DNA of 64,000 nt from Streptomyces glaucescens (GTDB lineage: Bacteria; Actinomycetota; Actinomycetes; Streptomycetales; Streptomycetaceae). The notes beneath the pieces are model-generated. The model ran no database searches, had not been told where the DNA came from, and saw nothing but the letters and a program-made list of their open reading frames with translations. Position 1 is the stretch's first letter, and every line of letters begins with the position of its first letter. This document shows, in pieces, positions 44,401-52,291 of this stretch. The stretch lies in assembly GCF_000761215.1 (NCBI RefSeq), contig NZ_CP009438.1, forward strand, positions 3,279,001 to 3,343,000, written 5' to 3'. A program made the position numbers and the translations under genes.

Positions 44401-44776
44401 CTCCTCCGACGGCGACATGATCACGGCCGCCTTCAAGCTGCTGAAGCTGGGTCCGGTCGTCGGCCAGCGCACCTGGGGCGGAGTCGTCGGCATGACCGGC
44501 CGCCACCGCCTCGGTGACGGCACCGTGATCACCGTGCCGATGAACGCGGCCTGGTTCGACGCGTACGGCTGGTCCGTCGAGAACCGGGGCGTCACCCCCG
44601 ACGTGGAGGTCCTGCGCACCCCGCTCGACTGGGCCGAGGGCCGCCACGCCCAGCTCGACGACGCCGTCCACCTGGCCCTGGACCTCTTGAGCACCAACCC
44701 CCCGGCCACCCCGCCCGACTACACGGACACTCCCGACCGCTCCCGCCCCGAGCTCCCCCCACGCTCCACTCCCTGA
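41486..44776 (+). CDS. Tricorn protease homologue
   Basis: A 1096-residue giant cytosolic protease that in archaea degrades proteasome-derived peptides. The order is a six- plus seven-bladed beta-propeller region (to about residue 650, with repeats such as RFSPDGRHIACTSW and AFSPDGNWLTWSHP), then C1, a PDZ domain near 770-850 and the C2 catalytic domain. By family comparison the tetrad is present: S750-H751 in GTSHAYV, S974-D975 in ATSSDGDM and E1032 in SVENRGVTPD. GTG 41486 is close to a weak GAAGAG, and the frame is open further upstream through the TetR promoter, which is not used. It is divergent from the TetR-MMPL operon. Confidence 0.93.
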   Translation: MTYLRLPHLHRNLLCFVAEDDLWLAPLDGPGRAWRLTADRTKTGQPRFSPDGRHIACTSWRSLVPEIHLVPVDGGRTRQLTYWGSQDTRVCGWAPPEGDGTGDILAVASHGQPFSYFTWAYKVSPDGDPGRKLPWGPVSDIQVADLADGHRTLLLTGTPPHEPAAWKRYRGGATGRLWLHGQRLLADLEGHLEAPMFVGDRIAFLSDHEGVGNLYSCAHDGSDLRRHTDHDAFYARHAASDGTRVVYQCAGDLWLVDDFSPDAAPRRLDVRLNGPRTGRRPYQVPAAQHVDGLSVDETGRASAVVVRGSLYWLTHRDGPARTLTDTPGVRVRLPEMLGSGNQVAYVTDAEGEDAIEIAYLPRATGDRAPRRLASGELGRVLELVCDPQGQRLAVAAHDGRLLLLDATEDSDGEVTELIRSVNGPVRDLAFSPDGNWLTWSHPGIGRSLRQIKMARIGGAGGTGEAARVVVDVTNGRFEDENPVFTRDGRYLAFLSWRGFDPVYDVHTGDLSFPLGCRPYLVPLSSATPSPFALDPDGRPAAGGLGRMGDAGEPDDEGGESGTVTVEVEGLENRVTPFPVAASKYSALHPVAGGGLVWLRWPISGALGETFVNPDDTSGRPTLEHFGIAKAKRSELLDHLDWFAVSGDGSRLVVVDEGDLRAVPSTESGDADTTTWIDLRRILHEVDPAAEWRQSYDEAGRLIRAHFWDPGMCGIDWDAVLGQYRPLVDRVASPDEFADLLREVLGELGTSHAYVTAARRNEGPPHYQRRQGLLGANLVRRDGGWTVRRILPGDSSDSKARSPLAGSGIREGAVLTHVDGRPVDPVTGPYPLLAGAGGTTVELTFTPAGGEGRARRVAVVPLVDEQPLRYQDWVAKRREVVRELSGGRCGYLHIPDMGGSGWAQFNRDLRMEVSRPALIVDVRGNAGGHISELVVEKLTRTILGWDLTRDAQPVSYASNAPRGPVVALADEATSSDGDMITAAFKLLKLGPVVGQRTWGGVVGMTGRHRLGDGTVITVPMNAAWFDAYGWSVENRGVTPDVEVLRTPLDWAEGRHAQLDDAVHLALDLLSTNPPATPPDYTDTPDRSRPELPPRSTP

Positions 44777-44846
44777 CCCCGAAAAAGGAGGGGCGCCCCC
44801 GGAGTACACCGGAGGCACCCGCACCACAGGATCCGGACCGCAGCGG

Positions 44847-45056
44847 TCAGACCTCGTCGAGCTCCTCGTCGAAGCGCTCCCGCTCGGGCCGCTCCCGCTC
44901 GGGCCGCTCGCGCTCGGACCGCTCGCGCGTCATCGGCTCGTCCTCACGACGCTGCCCGCGGCGGTTCTGGACCTGCTCCCTGGCCTGGTCCATCTTCTCG
45001 CGAGCCTGCTGCTGCCACTGCTCGGACTGGTCCTGGAACTTGTCCTTCATACCCAT
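44847..45056 (-). CDS. Small charged hydrophilic protein
   Basis: A 69-residue highly charged protein. The first half (MKDKFQDQSEQWQQQAREKM...) is Gln-rich and predicted helical. The C-terminal half contains the repeat RSERERPERERPERERFD, with 9-bp-scale repetition in the DNA. It resembles the small stress-type hydrophilic proteins often annotated in Streptomyces, but I recognise no defined family. ATG 45056 has AAGGAG upstream at good spacing; a second in-frame ATG (MKDKF) lies two codons later. It is convergent with tricorn. Confidence 0.75.
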   Translation of the reverse strand: MGMKDKFQDQSEQWQQQAREKMDQAREQVQNRRGQRREDEPMTRERSERERPERERPERERFDEELDEV

Positions 45057-45142
45057 GTGTCGTCACTCCTTGTGACTGGGGGATTTGGGGCCCCGAGGGG
45101 GCTCCACCAGATTCACACGGCCCGACACGCTGTGCATGTCGA

Positions 45143-46036
45143 TCACTCACGCTCGGTAGCGGCGACCGCTCTGGCCTGCTCGTCCGCCGCGCCGCCCGCC
45201 CCCACGAGCCCGGTGCGCATGCCGTCCAGGCGGTCCGCGAACCGTCGTATCTCCCGCTGTCCGACCGTCCCGATGACCGAAGGCAGGTACCCGCGCACGC
45301 CCTGCATCCCGCGCAGCCACCACTGTCCGTAGACGTGTGCGGACCGGCGCTCGATCCCGGCGACGATCCGGTCCACCGCCGGGCCCAGCGGATAGGTCTT
45401 GTTCGAGGGCCACGGCAGCCGCTGCCGCAACTCCCGCATGACGTCGTCCTGATCGGCCCCGCGCACCATGTCGGTGTCGGTCCAGGACAGATAGCCGACG
45501 CCGACCTTCACACCCCGGTGGGCGACCTCGGCGCGCAGGCTGTGCGCGTACGCCTCGACGCCCGACTTGGACGCGCAGTACGCCGTCATCATGGGGGCGG
45601 GGGTGATCGCGGCGAGGGAGGCGATCTGGAGCAGGTAGCCGCGGCTCGCCGTCAGCGCGGGCAGGAAGGCCCGCGCGGTCACCGCCGAGCCGATCAGGTT
45701 GACCTCGATCACCCGCCGCCAGGCCTCGGGGTCGGAGCCGGCGAACGGCCCGCCGGTCGCCACGCCCGCGTTCGCGACGACGATGTCGACCTTCCCGAAC
45801 CGCTCCTCGACCTCGCCCGCGACCCGGGCCATCGCCTCGTGGTCGGTGACGTCGGCGTACCACTGGTCGCTGTCGCCGTACAGCCGCGAGGAGACCTCCT
45901 TGAGGGCGTCCGGCTCCAGCCCGACCAGGGCGACCTTCACCCCGCGCGCCGACAGTTTGCGCGCCAGCAGCTCGCCGACGCCGCGCGCGGCCCCCGTGAC
46001 GACCGCGACCTGTCCTTCGAGGCTCACCCTGGTCAT
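45143..46036 (-). CDS. Short-chain dehydrogenase/reductase (classical SDR)
   Basis: A 297-residue NAD(P)-dependent oxidoreductase. The cofactor motif is VVTGAARGVGELLARKL at residues 9-25, then VVANAGVATGG (NAG motif), catalytic Ser in LLQIASLAAITP, and YCASK (Tyr-x-x-x-Lys). A C-terminal extension of about 40 residues follows. ATG 46036 overlaps the upstream hydrolase stop (ATGA). It is last in the operon BVMO-hydrolase-SDR, an arrangement suited to oxidising a ketone to an ester, cleaving it, and then acting on the alcohol. Confidence 0.93.
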   Translation of the reverse strand: MTRVSLEGQVAVVTGAARGVGELLARKLSARGVKVALVGLEPDALKEVSSRLYGDSDQWYADVTDHEAMARVAGEVEERFGKVDIVVANAGVATGGPFAGSDPEAWRRVIEVNLIGSAVTARAFLPALTASRGYLLQIASLAAITPAPMMTAYCASKSGVEAYAHSLRAEVAHRGVKVGVGYLSWTDTDMVRGADQDDVMRELRQRLPWPSNKTYPLGPAVDRIVAGIERRSAHVYGQWWLRGMQGVRGYLPSVIGTVGQREIRRFADRLDGMRTGLVGAGGAADEQARAVAATERE

Positions 46037-46950
46037 GCGCCCTCCCTCACCTTCACGTGCGTCGTGACGAGTTCCCGTATCTTCCCGGTGATCAGCTCGG
46101 GCGCCTCCACCGGTGTCATGTGGCCGAGCCCGGGCAGCACGTCGAGGCCGGTGCAGCGGGGCAGCGCGGCGGCGAGCGCCCGCGCGTGCGCCGGCGGGGT
46201 GAGCCGGTCGTGCGAGCCGACGACGACGGCCGTGGGCACGTGCAACTCCCGTACGGCGTGGTCGAGGTCGAGCGTCTCCAGGACGCGGGACCAGGCGTGG
46301 CGCACGGCGCGCGGGCAGGCGTGCACCACTCTCGCGCACGCCTCCACCATGTGCGGCGCGGAACCGGCGCCCATCGTCCCGTACTTGAGGACGCGCCGGG
46401 CGAGCGGTGTCACCGGACCGAGCGGAGCGCGCGAGCCGAGGACGCGCCGGGTGAGCCAGGTGCGCAGCCGCCCCGGGCGCAGGGGCACCACGGTGGCGGC
46501 GGCGACGAGCTGCGAACTGCCCGTGCTGCACAGCAGGACGGCGGCCGTGTGCGCGCGGACGCGGGGGCGGCCGGCCGCCGCGAGCACCGTCATGCCGCCC
46601 ATGGAGTGGCCGGCGAGCACCGCCTTCTCCCCGGGCGCGAGGGTGGCCGCGAGGACGGCTTCCAGGTCGTCGGCGAGGGCGTCGGTGCTGCACGACCGGC
46701 TCACGGGACTGCGTCCGTGGCCGCGCTGGTCGTAGGCGATGACGCGGTGGCCGGCGGCCAGGGCGCGGATCTGCGCCGCCCAGAAGGCGGTCGAGCAGGT
46801 CCAGCCGTGGATGAGGACGACGGGCGGCGCGTTCTCCGGCCCGTGCACCTCGACGTGCAGCCGCGCGCCGTCGGCGGAGACGGCGGTCAGCTCGCGGGCG
46901 GGCGCGGGCGGGGCGTACGGGCCGGAGGCGACGTGCGTGACCCGGCTCAC
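46033..46950 (-). CDS. Alpha/beta-fold hydrolase (esterase)
   Basis: A 305-residue serine hydrolase. The oxyanion motif is VVLIHGWTCST near residue 45, the nucleophile elbow is LAGHSMGGMTV, the acid lies in VVVGSHDRLTP and the His in LPGLGHMTPVEAPE. GTG 46950 overlaps the monooxygenase stop (GTGA), and its own stop overlaps the SDR ATG. In this operon it is the obvious candidate to cleave the ester or lactone formed by the Baeyer-Villiger enzyme. The specific substrate is unknown. Confidence 0.92.
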   Translation of the reverse strand: MSRVTHVASGPYAPPAPARELTAVSADGARLHVEVHGPENAPPVVLIHGWTCSTAFWAAQIRALAAGHRVIAYDQRGHGRSPVSRSCSTDALADDLEAVLAATLAPGEKAVLAGHSMGGMTVLAAAGRPRVRAHTAAVLLCSTGSSQLVAAATVVPLRPGRLRTWLTRRVLGSRAPLGPVTPLARRVLKYGTMGAGSAPHMVEACARVVHACPRAVRHAWSRVLETLDLDHAVRELHVPTAVVVGSHDRLTPPAHARALAAALPRCTGLDVLPGLGHMTPVEAPELITGKIRELVTTHVKVREGA

Positions 46951-48491
46951 AGGGCGGCCTCGGTCCCGGCGGCGGCGGAGTGCTTCCCGGACTCGGGGGC
47001 GTCCCCGCCGGCCTTCGCCGCCGGCGGCCGCAGCACCTCGTACTCCATGAGGTCCACCCGGCGGGTCGCCCGCCGGAACTCCGCGGTCGTGCCGGGCCAG
47101 ATGGTGGTGTTGCGGCCGTTGCCGTCCAGGTACCAGCTGGTGCAGCCACCGGTGTTCCACACCGTGCGCTTCATCCGCTCCTGCACCCGCCGGTTCCAGG
47201 CGCCGACCGCGCCGGGGCGGGCGTCGAGGGCCACGCGCCCGCCGAGCACGTCGAGCTGGCGGATGAAGTCGGCCAGGTAGTTCAGCTGGGACTCGATCAT
47301 GAGGATCATCGAGGAGTTCCCGAGGCCGGTGTTGGGCCCGATGATCGTCATCCAGTTGGGGAAGCCGGCCGCGGAGGCGCCGCGCAGGGCTTCCATGCCG
47401 CCCTTCCAGACCTCGGCGAGGGTCCGGCCGTCCGCGCCGACGACCCGCTCGGCGATCGGCATGTCGGTGACGTGGAACCCGGTGCCGAAGACGATCGCGT
47501 CGGCCTCGGCCTCACTGCCGTCGGCGGCGACCAGGGTGGACCCGCGGACCTCGGCCAGCCCGGAGGCGACGACGTCGACATTCGGCCGGGCGAGCGCCGG
47601 GTAGTACTCGCTCGACAGCAGGATCCGCTTGCAGCCGATCCGGTAGTCGGGCGTGAGCTTGGCCCGCAGCGCCGGGTCCTTGATGGCGCGGGCCATGTTC
47701 CGCTTGGCGAGCTGTTCGACGAAGCCCAGCTGGCCGGGGTGCTTGGTGAACGCCTGCACCTGGAGCTCGCGGATGCCCCACAGCAGCCCGCGCCGGGCCT
47801 GGGTGGTGACCGGCAGCCGCTGGTGCAGCCACCGCTCGGCGCCGCTGATCGCGCGGTCCATCCGGGGCATCACCCACGGGGGCGTGCGCTGGAACAGGGT
47901 GAGCCTGCCGACCCGCGGCTGGATGGCGGGCACGATCTGGATGGCGGACGCCCCCGTGCCCACCATGGCGACCCGCTTGCCCTTCAGGTCGTAGTCGTGG
48001 TCCCAGCGGGCGGAGTGGAAGACCTTGCCGGGGAAGGTGTCCAGCCCGGGGATGTCGGGGATCTTCGGGTCGGACAGCGGGCCGGTGGCGGAGACGACGA
48101 GGTCGGCGGTGAGCCGCCCGGAGCCGGTCTCGATGTCCCAGCGCAGCTCGTGCGGGTCCCAGGTCATCAGCTTGACCTCGGAGCCGAACCGCAGATGGGG
48201 CCGCAGCCCGAAGACGTCGGCGACCCGCTCCAGGTAGGCGCGGATGTGCTCCTGCCCGGAGAACGCGCGCGGCCAGTCGGGATTGGGCGCGAAGGAGAAC
48301 GAGTAGAGGTGGGACGGCACGTCGCAGGCGCACCCCGGATAGCTGTTGTCCCGCCAGGTGCCGCCGACGCTGTCGGCGCGTTCCAGCACCACGAAGTCGG
48401 TGACGCCTTCCCGTCGCAGGCGCACCGCGGCGCCGAGCCCGCCGAACCCGGACCCGATCACCGCCACCCGTACATGCTCGTGCTCGGCCAT
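46947..48491 (-). CDS. Flavin-containing Baeyer-Villiger-type monooxygenase
   Basis: A 514-residue FAD/NADPH enzyme. The FAD Rossmann motif is VAVIGSGFGGLGAAVRL at the N terminus. The BVMO fingerprint is FPGKVFHSARWDHD (FxGxxxHxxxW) near residue 155, and the second nucleotide-binding motif VAMVGTGASAIQIVP follows. Other typical blocks are NSYPGCACDVPSHLYSFSF and GFHVTDMPI. ATG 48491 has GGAGG upstream. It heads an operon with an esterase and an SDR, facing a MerR gene. The 16-bp palindrome upstream suggests control by a repressor. The substrate (ketone, terpenoid or steroid) cannot be told. Confidence 0.93.
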   Translation of the reverse strand: MAEHEHVRVAVIGSGFGGLGAAVRLRREGVTDFVVLERADSVGGTWRDNSYPGCACDVPSHLYSFSFAPNPDWPRAFSGQEHIRAYLERVADVFGLRPHLRFGSEVKLMTWDPHELRWDIETGSGRLTADLVVSATGPLSDPKIPDIPGLDTFPGKVFHSARWDHDYDLKGKRVAMVGTGASAIQIVPAIQPRVGRLTLFQRTPPWVMPRMDRAISGAERWLHQRLPVTTQARRGLLWGIRELQVQAFTKHPGQLGFVEQLAKRNMARAIKDPALRAKLTPDYRIGCKRILLSSEYYPALARPNVDVVASGLAEVRGSTLVAADGSEAEADAIVFGTGFHVTDMPIAERVVGADGRTLAEVWKGGMEALRGASAAGFPNWMTIIGPNTGLGNSSMILMIESQLNYLADFIRQLDVLGGRVALDARPGAVGAWNRRVQERMKRTVWNTGGCTSWYLDGNGRNTTIWPGTTAEFRRATRRVDLMEYEVLRPPAAKAGGDAPESGKHSAAAGTEAAL

Positions 48492-48522
48492 CCCGTAGCC
48501 TCCACGCATCGCTCGTAACCAT

Positions 48523-48538
48523 GCCAGTGAACACTGGC
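48523..48538. promoter_or_regulatory. Operator-like palindrome upstream of the BVMO operon
   Basis: GCCAGTG-AA-CACTGGC, perfect 7-bp arms, 31 bp before the BVMO start. The shape resembles TetR-type operators more than MerR sites, which are usually longer and lie between -35 and -10, so the binding protein may be encoded elsewhere. Confidence 0.6.
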
Positions 48539-48624
48539 GCAATGGGGAGGGTAGAGGAGAGCCGTACTCATCGGTAGGGGGCGGGACGAAGAAAGTTACC
48601 GGCGGTACGACTTAGGGTTCGACC

Positions 48625-49305
48625 GTGGCAGACAAGGCAGAGAAGCAGGCGGGGACGCCATCGGAGCAGCCGTCCGGGAAGCGCGAGTACCGCATGGACG
48701 AGCTGGCCCGCCTGGCCGGCATCACGGTGCGCACGCTGCGCTTCTACCGGGAACGCAAGCTGATCCCGCCGCCTCGCCGCGAAGGGCGCATCGCCTGGTA
48801 CGACGACCACCACCTGGCCCGGCTGCGCACGATAGCCGCCCTGCTGGAACGCGGTCACACGCTCAGCGGCATAGCCGAGCTCGCCGAGGCCTTCGACCAC
48901 GGCCGTGACGTCGGCGACCTCCTCGGCCTCGGCGCCCCGACGGAGGAGACGCCCGTCCGCCTCACCCCCGAGGAACTCGCCGACCACTTCGCCGGCCAGG
49001 CCACCCCCGAGAACCTCGCCGCCGCCATGGACCTCGGCTACCTCGGCACCGACGGCGAGGAGATCGTCCACATCAGCCGCCGCCTGCTCGACGTCTCCTC
49101 CGCCCTCGTCCGCGAGGGCATCCCGCTGGCCGACGTCCTGGCCGCCGCGAAACGCGTCCGCGAGCACGCCGACGCCCTGGCCGGCATCTTCGCCGACCTG
49201 ATCCTCAGCCACGCCCCCGCGGACCGCCTGCACCGCCTGCGCCCCCTGGCCCGCAGCGTGGTCGAGGCGGAACTCTCGCTGGCCCTCGACCGCCGCCTGC
49301 GCTGA
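48625..49305 (+). CDS. MerR-family regulator
   Basis: A 226-residue regulator. The winged-helix N domain is EYRMDELARLAGITVRTLRFYRERKLIPPPRREGRIAWYDD at about 20-62, followed by the RLRTIAALLERGHTLSGI helix. The C-terminal effector domain of about 130 residues lacks the Cys ligands of metal-sensing MerR proteins, so it probably binds an organic ligand or partner. GTG 48625; upstream AGGG is a weak Shine-Dalgarno sequence. Divergent from the BVMO operon with a 133-bp gap, making it a possible activator of that operon. Confidence 0.9.
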   Translation: MADKAEKQAGTPSEQPSGKREYRMDELARLAGITVRTLRFYRERKLIPPPRREGRIAWYDDHHLARLRTIAALLERGHTLSGIAELAEAFDHGRDVGDLLGLGAPTEETPVRLTPEELADHFAGQATPENLAAAMDLGYLGTDGEEIVHISRRLLDVSSALVREGIPLADVLAAAKRVREHADALAGIFADLILSHAPADRLHRLRPLARSVVEAELSLALDRRLR

Positions 49306-49328
49306 GGGCGCCCCGCGCCCGGGGCGTC

Positions 49329-50132
49329 CTACAGGTCGTACACGACGGTGACGGGCGCGTGGTCCGACCAGCGCTCCGCGTGCGTGGCCGCGCGCTCCAC
49401 GTACCCCTTGACCGCCCTGTCCGCGAGGCCGGGCGTGGCGACGTGCAGGTCGATCCGCCAGCCGGTGTCGTTGTCGAACGCCCGGCCGCGGTAGGACCAC
49501 CAGGTGTAGGGGCCCTCGACGTCCGGGTGCAGCGCGCGCACGACGTCGACGTACCCGCCGGCCTCCGGGGCGAGGACCTGACTCAGCCAGTCGCGCTCCT
49601 CCGGCAGGAAGCCGGAGCTCTTGGTGTTGCCGCGCCAGTTCCGCAGGTCGGCCCGCTGGTGGGCGATGTTCCAGTCGCCGCAGACCAGCACCTCGCGGCC
49701 GTCGGCGGCGGCGCGCTCGCGCAGTCCCTTGAGGTGGGCGAGGAACTCGCCCATGAAGCGGAGCTTCTCGTCCTGCCGCTCGGTGCCGGCCTCGCCGGAC
49801 GGGAGGTACAGGGAGGCGACGGTCACCCCGGGCAGATCCGCCTCGACGTACCGGCCGCTGCCGTCGAACTCGGCCGAGCCGAAGCCGACGCGCACCCGGT
49901 CGGGTTCGCGGCGGGTGTAGAGCGAGACGCCCGCGCGGCCCTTCGCCGCGGCCGGGGCGTGCACGACGTGCCAGCCCTCCGGCGCGCCCACGTGCCCGGG
50001 GAGCTGCTTCGGCTCGGCGCGCACCTCCTGAAGGCACAGCACATCGGCGTCGGTACCGGCGAGCCACTCGGCGAAGCCCTTCTTCGCGGCGGCGCGCAGC
50101 CCGTTCACGTTCACGGAGGTCACAGTCAGCAC
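49329..50132 (-). CDS. xth: Exodeoxyribonuclease III
   Basis: A 267-residue AP endonuclease/3'-5' exonuclease of base-excision repair. Motifs: VTSVNVNGLRAAAKKG, the metal Glu in DVLCLQEVRAEPKQL, GDWNIAHQRADLRNWRGN, and the C-terminal active site WRIDLHVATP and ERWSDHAPVTVVYDL (His catalytic). GTG 50132; a CGGGG upstream is a weak Shine-Dalgarno sequence. It is convergent with the MerR gene, separated by 23 bp, and divergent from a GNAT gene. Confidence 0.95.
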   Translation of the reverse strand: MLTVTSVNVNGLRAAAKKGFAEWLAGTDADVLCLQEVRAEPKQLPGHVGAPEGWHVVHAPAAAKGRAGVSLYTRREPDRVRVGFGSAEFDGSGRYVEADLPGVTVASLYLPSGEAGTERQDEKLRFMGEFLAHLKGLRERAAADGREVLVCGDWNIAHQRADLRNWRGNTKSSGFLPEERDWLSQVLAPEAGGYVDVVRALHPDVEGPYTWWSYRGRAFDNDTGWRIDLHVATPGLADRAVKGYVERAATHAERWSDHAPVTVVYDL

Positions 50133-50199
50133 CCCGGCACGATACCGGCACACTGGACGAGTCCGGATCCGCTGCCTGCATAGAAGTACGATGCCTCAC

Positions 50200-50676
50200 A
50201 TGAATATACGCCGCGTCCCCTTCGACCACCCCGACGCCGTCAAGCTCAACGACGAGGTCCAGGCCGAGTACCACGAGCGCTACGGCGACGGCGGCGACGC
50301 CACCGTGCTCGCGCCGGAGGACTTCCAGCCCCCGAACGGCGTGTACTTCATCGGGTACGACGAGCTGGACCGCCCCGTGGCCACCGGCGGCTGGCGCCGC
50401 CAGGACAAGAACGACGAGGGCAACGAGGACGGCGACGCCGAGCTGAAGCGGATGTACGTGATCAGGGAGATGCGCGGCCTGGGCCTCGCCCGGCGCATGC
50501 TCGCCGCCCTGGAGGAGGACGCCCGCGCGGCCGGCCGCACCCGCATGGTCCTGGAGACCGGCACGGAGCAGCCGGAGGCGATCAGCCTGTACACGTCCAG
50601 CGGCTACGAGCCGTGCGCGAAGTTCGGCTACTACCGCTCCTACGAGTCGAGCCGGTGCTACGCGAAGGCACTGTGA
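50200..50676 (+). CDS. GNAT-family N-acetyltransferase
   Basis: A 158-residue acetyltransferase. The acetyl-CoA motif is KRMYVIREMRGLGLARRMLAALEEDARAAG (RGLGLA pocket), followed by MVLETGTEQPEAISLYTSSGYEPC. The substrate is unknown. ATG 50200 lies 7 nt after a TACGAT -10-like hexamer (50187-50192), which would give a leaderless mRNA; ATG 50191 in the same frame would add three residues (MPH). A perfect hairpin terminator follows, before tRNA-Ala. Confidence 0.88.
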   Translation: MNIRRVPFDHPDAVKLNDEVQAEYHERYGDGGDATVLAPEDFQPPNGVYFIGYDELDRPVATGGWRRQDKNDEGNEDGDAELKRMYVIREMRGLGLARRMLAALEEDARAAGRTRMVLETGTEQPEAISLYTSSGYEPCAKFGYYRSYESSRCYAKAL

Positions 50677-50728
50677 CGTACGCCACCTGAGGGCCCGTCA
50701 TGGGCCCTCACCGGGGCCGACAACACGA

Positions 50729-50760
50729 TAGAGCCCCGTCAGTCTCCCGACGGGGCTCTA
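50729..50760. terminator. Bidirectional hairpin terminator between the GNAT gene and tRNA-Ala
   Basis: TAGAGCCCCGTC pairs perfectly with GACGGGGCTCTA (12 bp) around an 8-nt loop. It follows the GNAT stop by 52 bp and lies 8 bp from the 3' end of the minus-strand tRNA, so it can serve both. Confidence 0.87.
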
Positions 50761-50767
50761 TGCTGCG

Positions 50768-50841
50768 TGGACCTGAGGGGATTTGAACCCCTGGCCCCCT
50801 CGATGCGAACGAGGTGCGCTACCGGACTGCGCCACAGGCCC
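50768..50841 (-). tRNA. tRNA-Ala (anticodon CGC)
   Basis: A full cloverleaf on the minus strand. Acceptor stem GGGCCTG/CAGGTCC with one G-T pair and discriminator A, anticodon stem CCTCG/CGAGG around loop TTCGCAT (anticodon CGC, reading GCG), and T-arm CAGGGGTTCAAATCCCCTC (stem AGGGG/CCCCT). CCA is not encoded (ACG... follows), as is common in Streptomyces. The anticodon matches a codon used often in this GC-rich DNA. Confidence 0.96.
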
Positions 50842-50913
50842 TTGCAACGAGTGAAACTTTAGCACCCCGATCGGCCTGCTCGGAAATCCGCTCCGGCGGG
50901 GCCGACGGCAGCC

Positions 50914-52119
50914 CTACTCGTTGGCCGCGCGGGGCCGGTCCCCGTCCTCGTACTGGTCGAACAACGGCGTACGCCCCCGCTCGCGCGCCCGCCGCGCCGA
51001 GGCGGCCCGCCGCGCGTCGCTGCGTCCGGCGCCGTCGGCGCGGTCGTCCTCGTGGTCCGGCTCCCCGTCGTCCGGCTCCTCCGGGGTCGGTTCGCCCGCC
51101 GCCCGGGTTTCCTCCTCGCGCCCCACGGCGCTCGACCGCGCCGAGCTCCAGGCGTCCGGCGACCCGAGGTCGACGTCTGCCGTGGCACGCGGCGCGACCG
51201 GGGCGGTCACATAGGTGGGCAGCGGCACCGGGACCGGCTCCCAGCTGTCCCCGTGCCCGGGCCGCCGCTGCCGCTCCCGCTGCTGGTCGACCCACTCGGC
51301 GTGGTCGGTCTGCTCGACCAGCGCCCGCCGGTCCGCGGCGAGCGCGGACAGGCCCGGATCGGTCTCCGGTTCCGGGCCTTCCTCGGGTTCGTCGCCGTCG
51401 GCCGGGACGGACGGCTGCCGGCGCGGCTGGCGCGCCCGCTCCCGCAGCCGCTGCGCGGCGTCCTCCGCCCGGCGGCGGTCCATCTGGTACGTGAAGCGGC
51501 GGCGTTCCTGGGAGCGCAGATAGGCGATGTACGCGCTGAGCAGCACGGCGGGCACGGCGGGCGCCCACAGGAAGGCGAGGCCGCCGACGGCGGCGACGAC
51601 CGAGCCCGCCGTGAAGGCGAGGAAGAGCATCACCGTGGTACGCCGGCGGCGCGCGAGCACCTTGGAACGCCGGGCGCGTGCCGCGGCGGCCTCGGCTCCG
51701 GGTGCGCGCCGGGCGCTCGGCACCTGCTTGCGCGCGGGGGCGGCGCCGGAGGCGGGCCCCTCGGCGGGCGCGGGCGCCCGTTCGCGTGCCGGCTCCGGCC
51801 GCTCGGCGCTGCGCGCCGCCAGGGGCGCCTGGGTCTGCGGGCGGGTCGGGGGCACGGCGAAGGCCCGGACGTCCACCGAGTCGGTGACGGCGTCCGGATC
51901 GCTCATGGCGGGTTCCGCCTCGTCGGCGGAGCGCGCCTGCAGGTCCTTGGCGTACCGGCGCTCCATCCCGGCCCGTCCGGACAGCAACCGGATGGCTGTG
52001 CTGAAGCGTTCCGTCGGACGGGCCTCGTTCAGCTCGTCCTGCCTACGGAGCCACATCGGCACCAAGTAGGCGGCCCAGGCCCCGACGATGACTGCGTAGA
52101 TGAGGCCGCTGCTGCTCAC
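50914..52119 (-). CDS. sepX: SepX/GlpR-like divisome membrane protein
   Basis: A 401-residue protein. A short N-terminal TM (GLIYAVIVGAWAAYLVPMWL) is followed by the strongly ordered block RRQDELNEARPTERFSTAIR, a Pro/Ala-rich cytoplasmic linker, a second hydrophobic pair near 163-205 (VMLFLAFTAGSVVAAVGG, PAVPAVLLSAYIAYL) and an acidic, Arg-rich C-terminal tail. The start and architecture agree with SepX of Streptomyces and with GlpR, the membrane receptor of gephyrin-like Glp in corynebacteria. It lies close to the glp gene. GTG 52119 has GAGG upstream. The assignment is from memory of these families and from context. Confidence 0.82.
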   Translation of the reverse strand: MSSSGLIYAVIVGAWAAYLVPMWLRRQDELNEARPTERFSTAIRLLSGRAGMERRYAKDLQARSADEAEPAMSDPDAVTDSVDVRAFAVPPTRPQTQAPLAARSAERPEPARERAPAPAEGPASGAAPARKQVPSARRAPGAEAAAARARRSKVLARRRRTTVMLFLAFTAGSVVAAVGGLAFLWAPAVPAVLLSAYIAYLRSQERRRFTYQMDRRRAEDAAQRLRERARQPRRQPSVPADGDEPEEGPEPETDPGLSALAADRRALVEQTDHAEWVDQQRERQRRPGHGDSWEPVPVPLPTYVTAPVAPRATADVDLGSPDAWSSARSSAVGREEETRAAGEPTPEEPDDGEPDHEDDRADGAGRSDARRAASARRARERGRTPLFDQYEDGDRPRAANE

Positions 52120-52291
52120 GCCTCACACGGTAGAGGGGTTTGCGTGAGGCCATCCGCCAATTGGGCCGGTGTGTCGCACGATCTGGCTGATATTTCGAGC
52201 TTTTTTTGTGCCGGATGCGATCAGCGGACCGTCCGGGCCGTGAATTCAAAGACCCGAGCCGGTCGCCGGCCGATCAATTTCGAACATTTAT
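52120..52291. other. A/T-rich intergenic region upstream of sepX
   Basis: About 170 bp much richer in A/T than the rest, with a T7 run near 52201 and gaattcaaag and atcaatttcgaacatttattcaatta stretches at the far end. No coding sequence or clear -35/-10 pair stands out. It probably holds the sepX promoter, so sepX need not depend on the galU-glp transcript. Confidence 0.6.

Noticed and set aside
46947..49305. Part of a secondary-metabolite cluster
   Set aside because: No synthase, carrier protein or resistance gene is nearby; flanks are core genes.
50677..50913. A mobile-element attachment site at tRNA-Ala
   Set aside because: No integrase and no repeated tRNA 3' end in the window; flanking genes look core.
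51000..51500. A separate gene inside the sepX tail region
   Set aside because: Open frames on the plus strand here have no motif or ribosome site and mirror the Arg/Glu-rich sepX C terminus.
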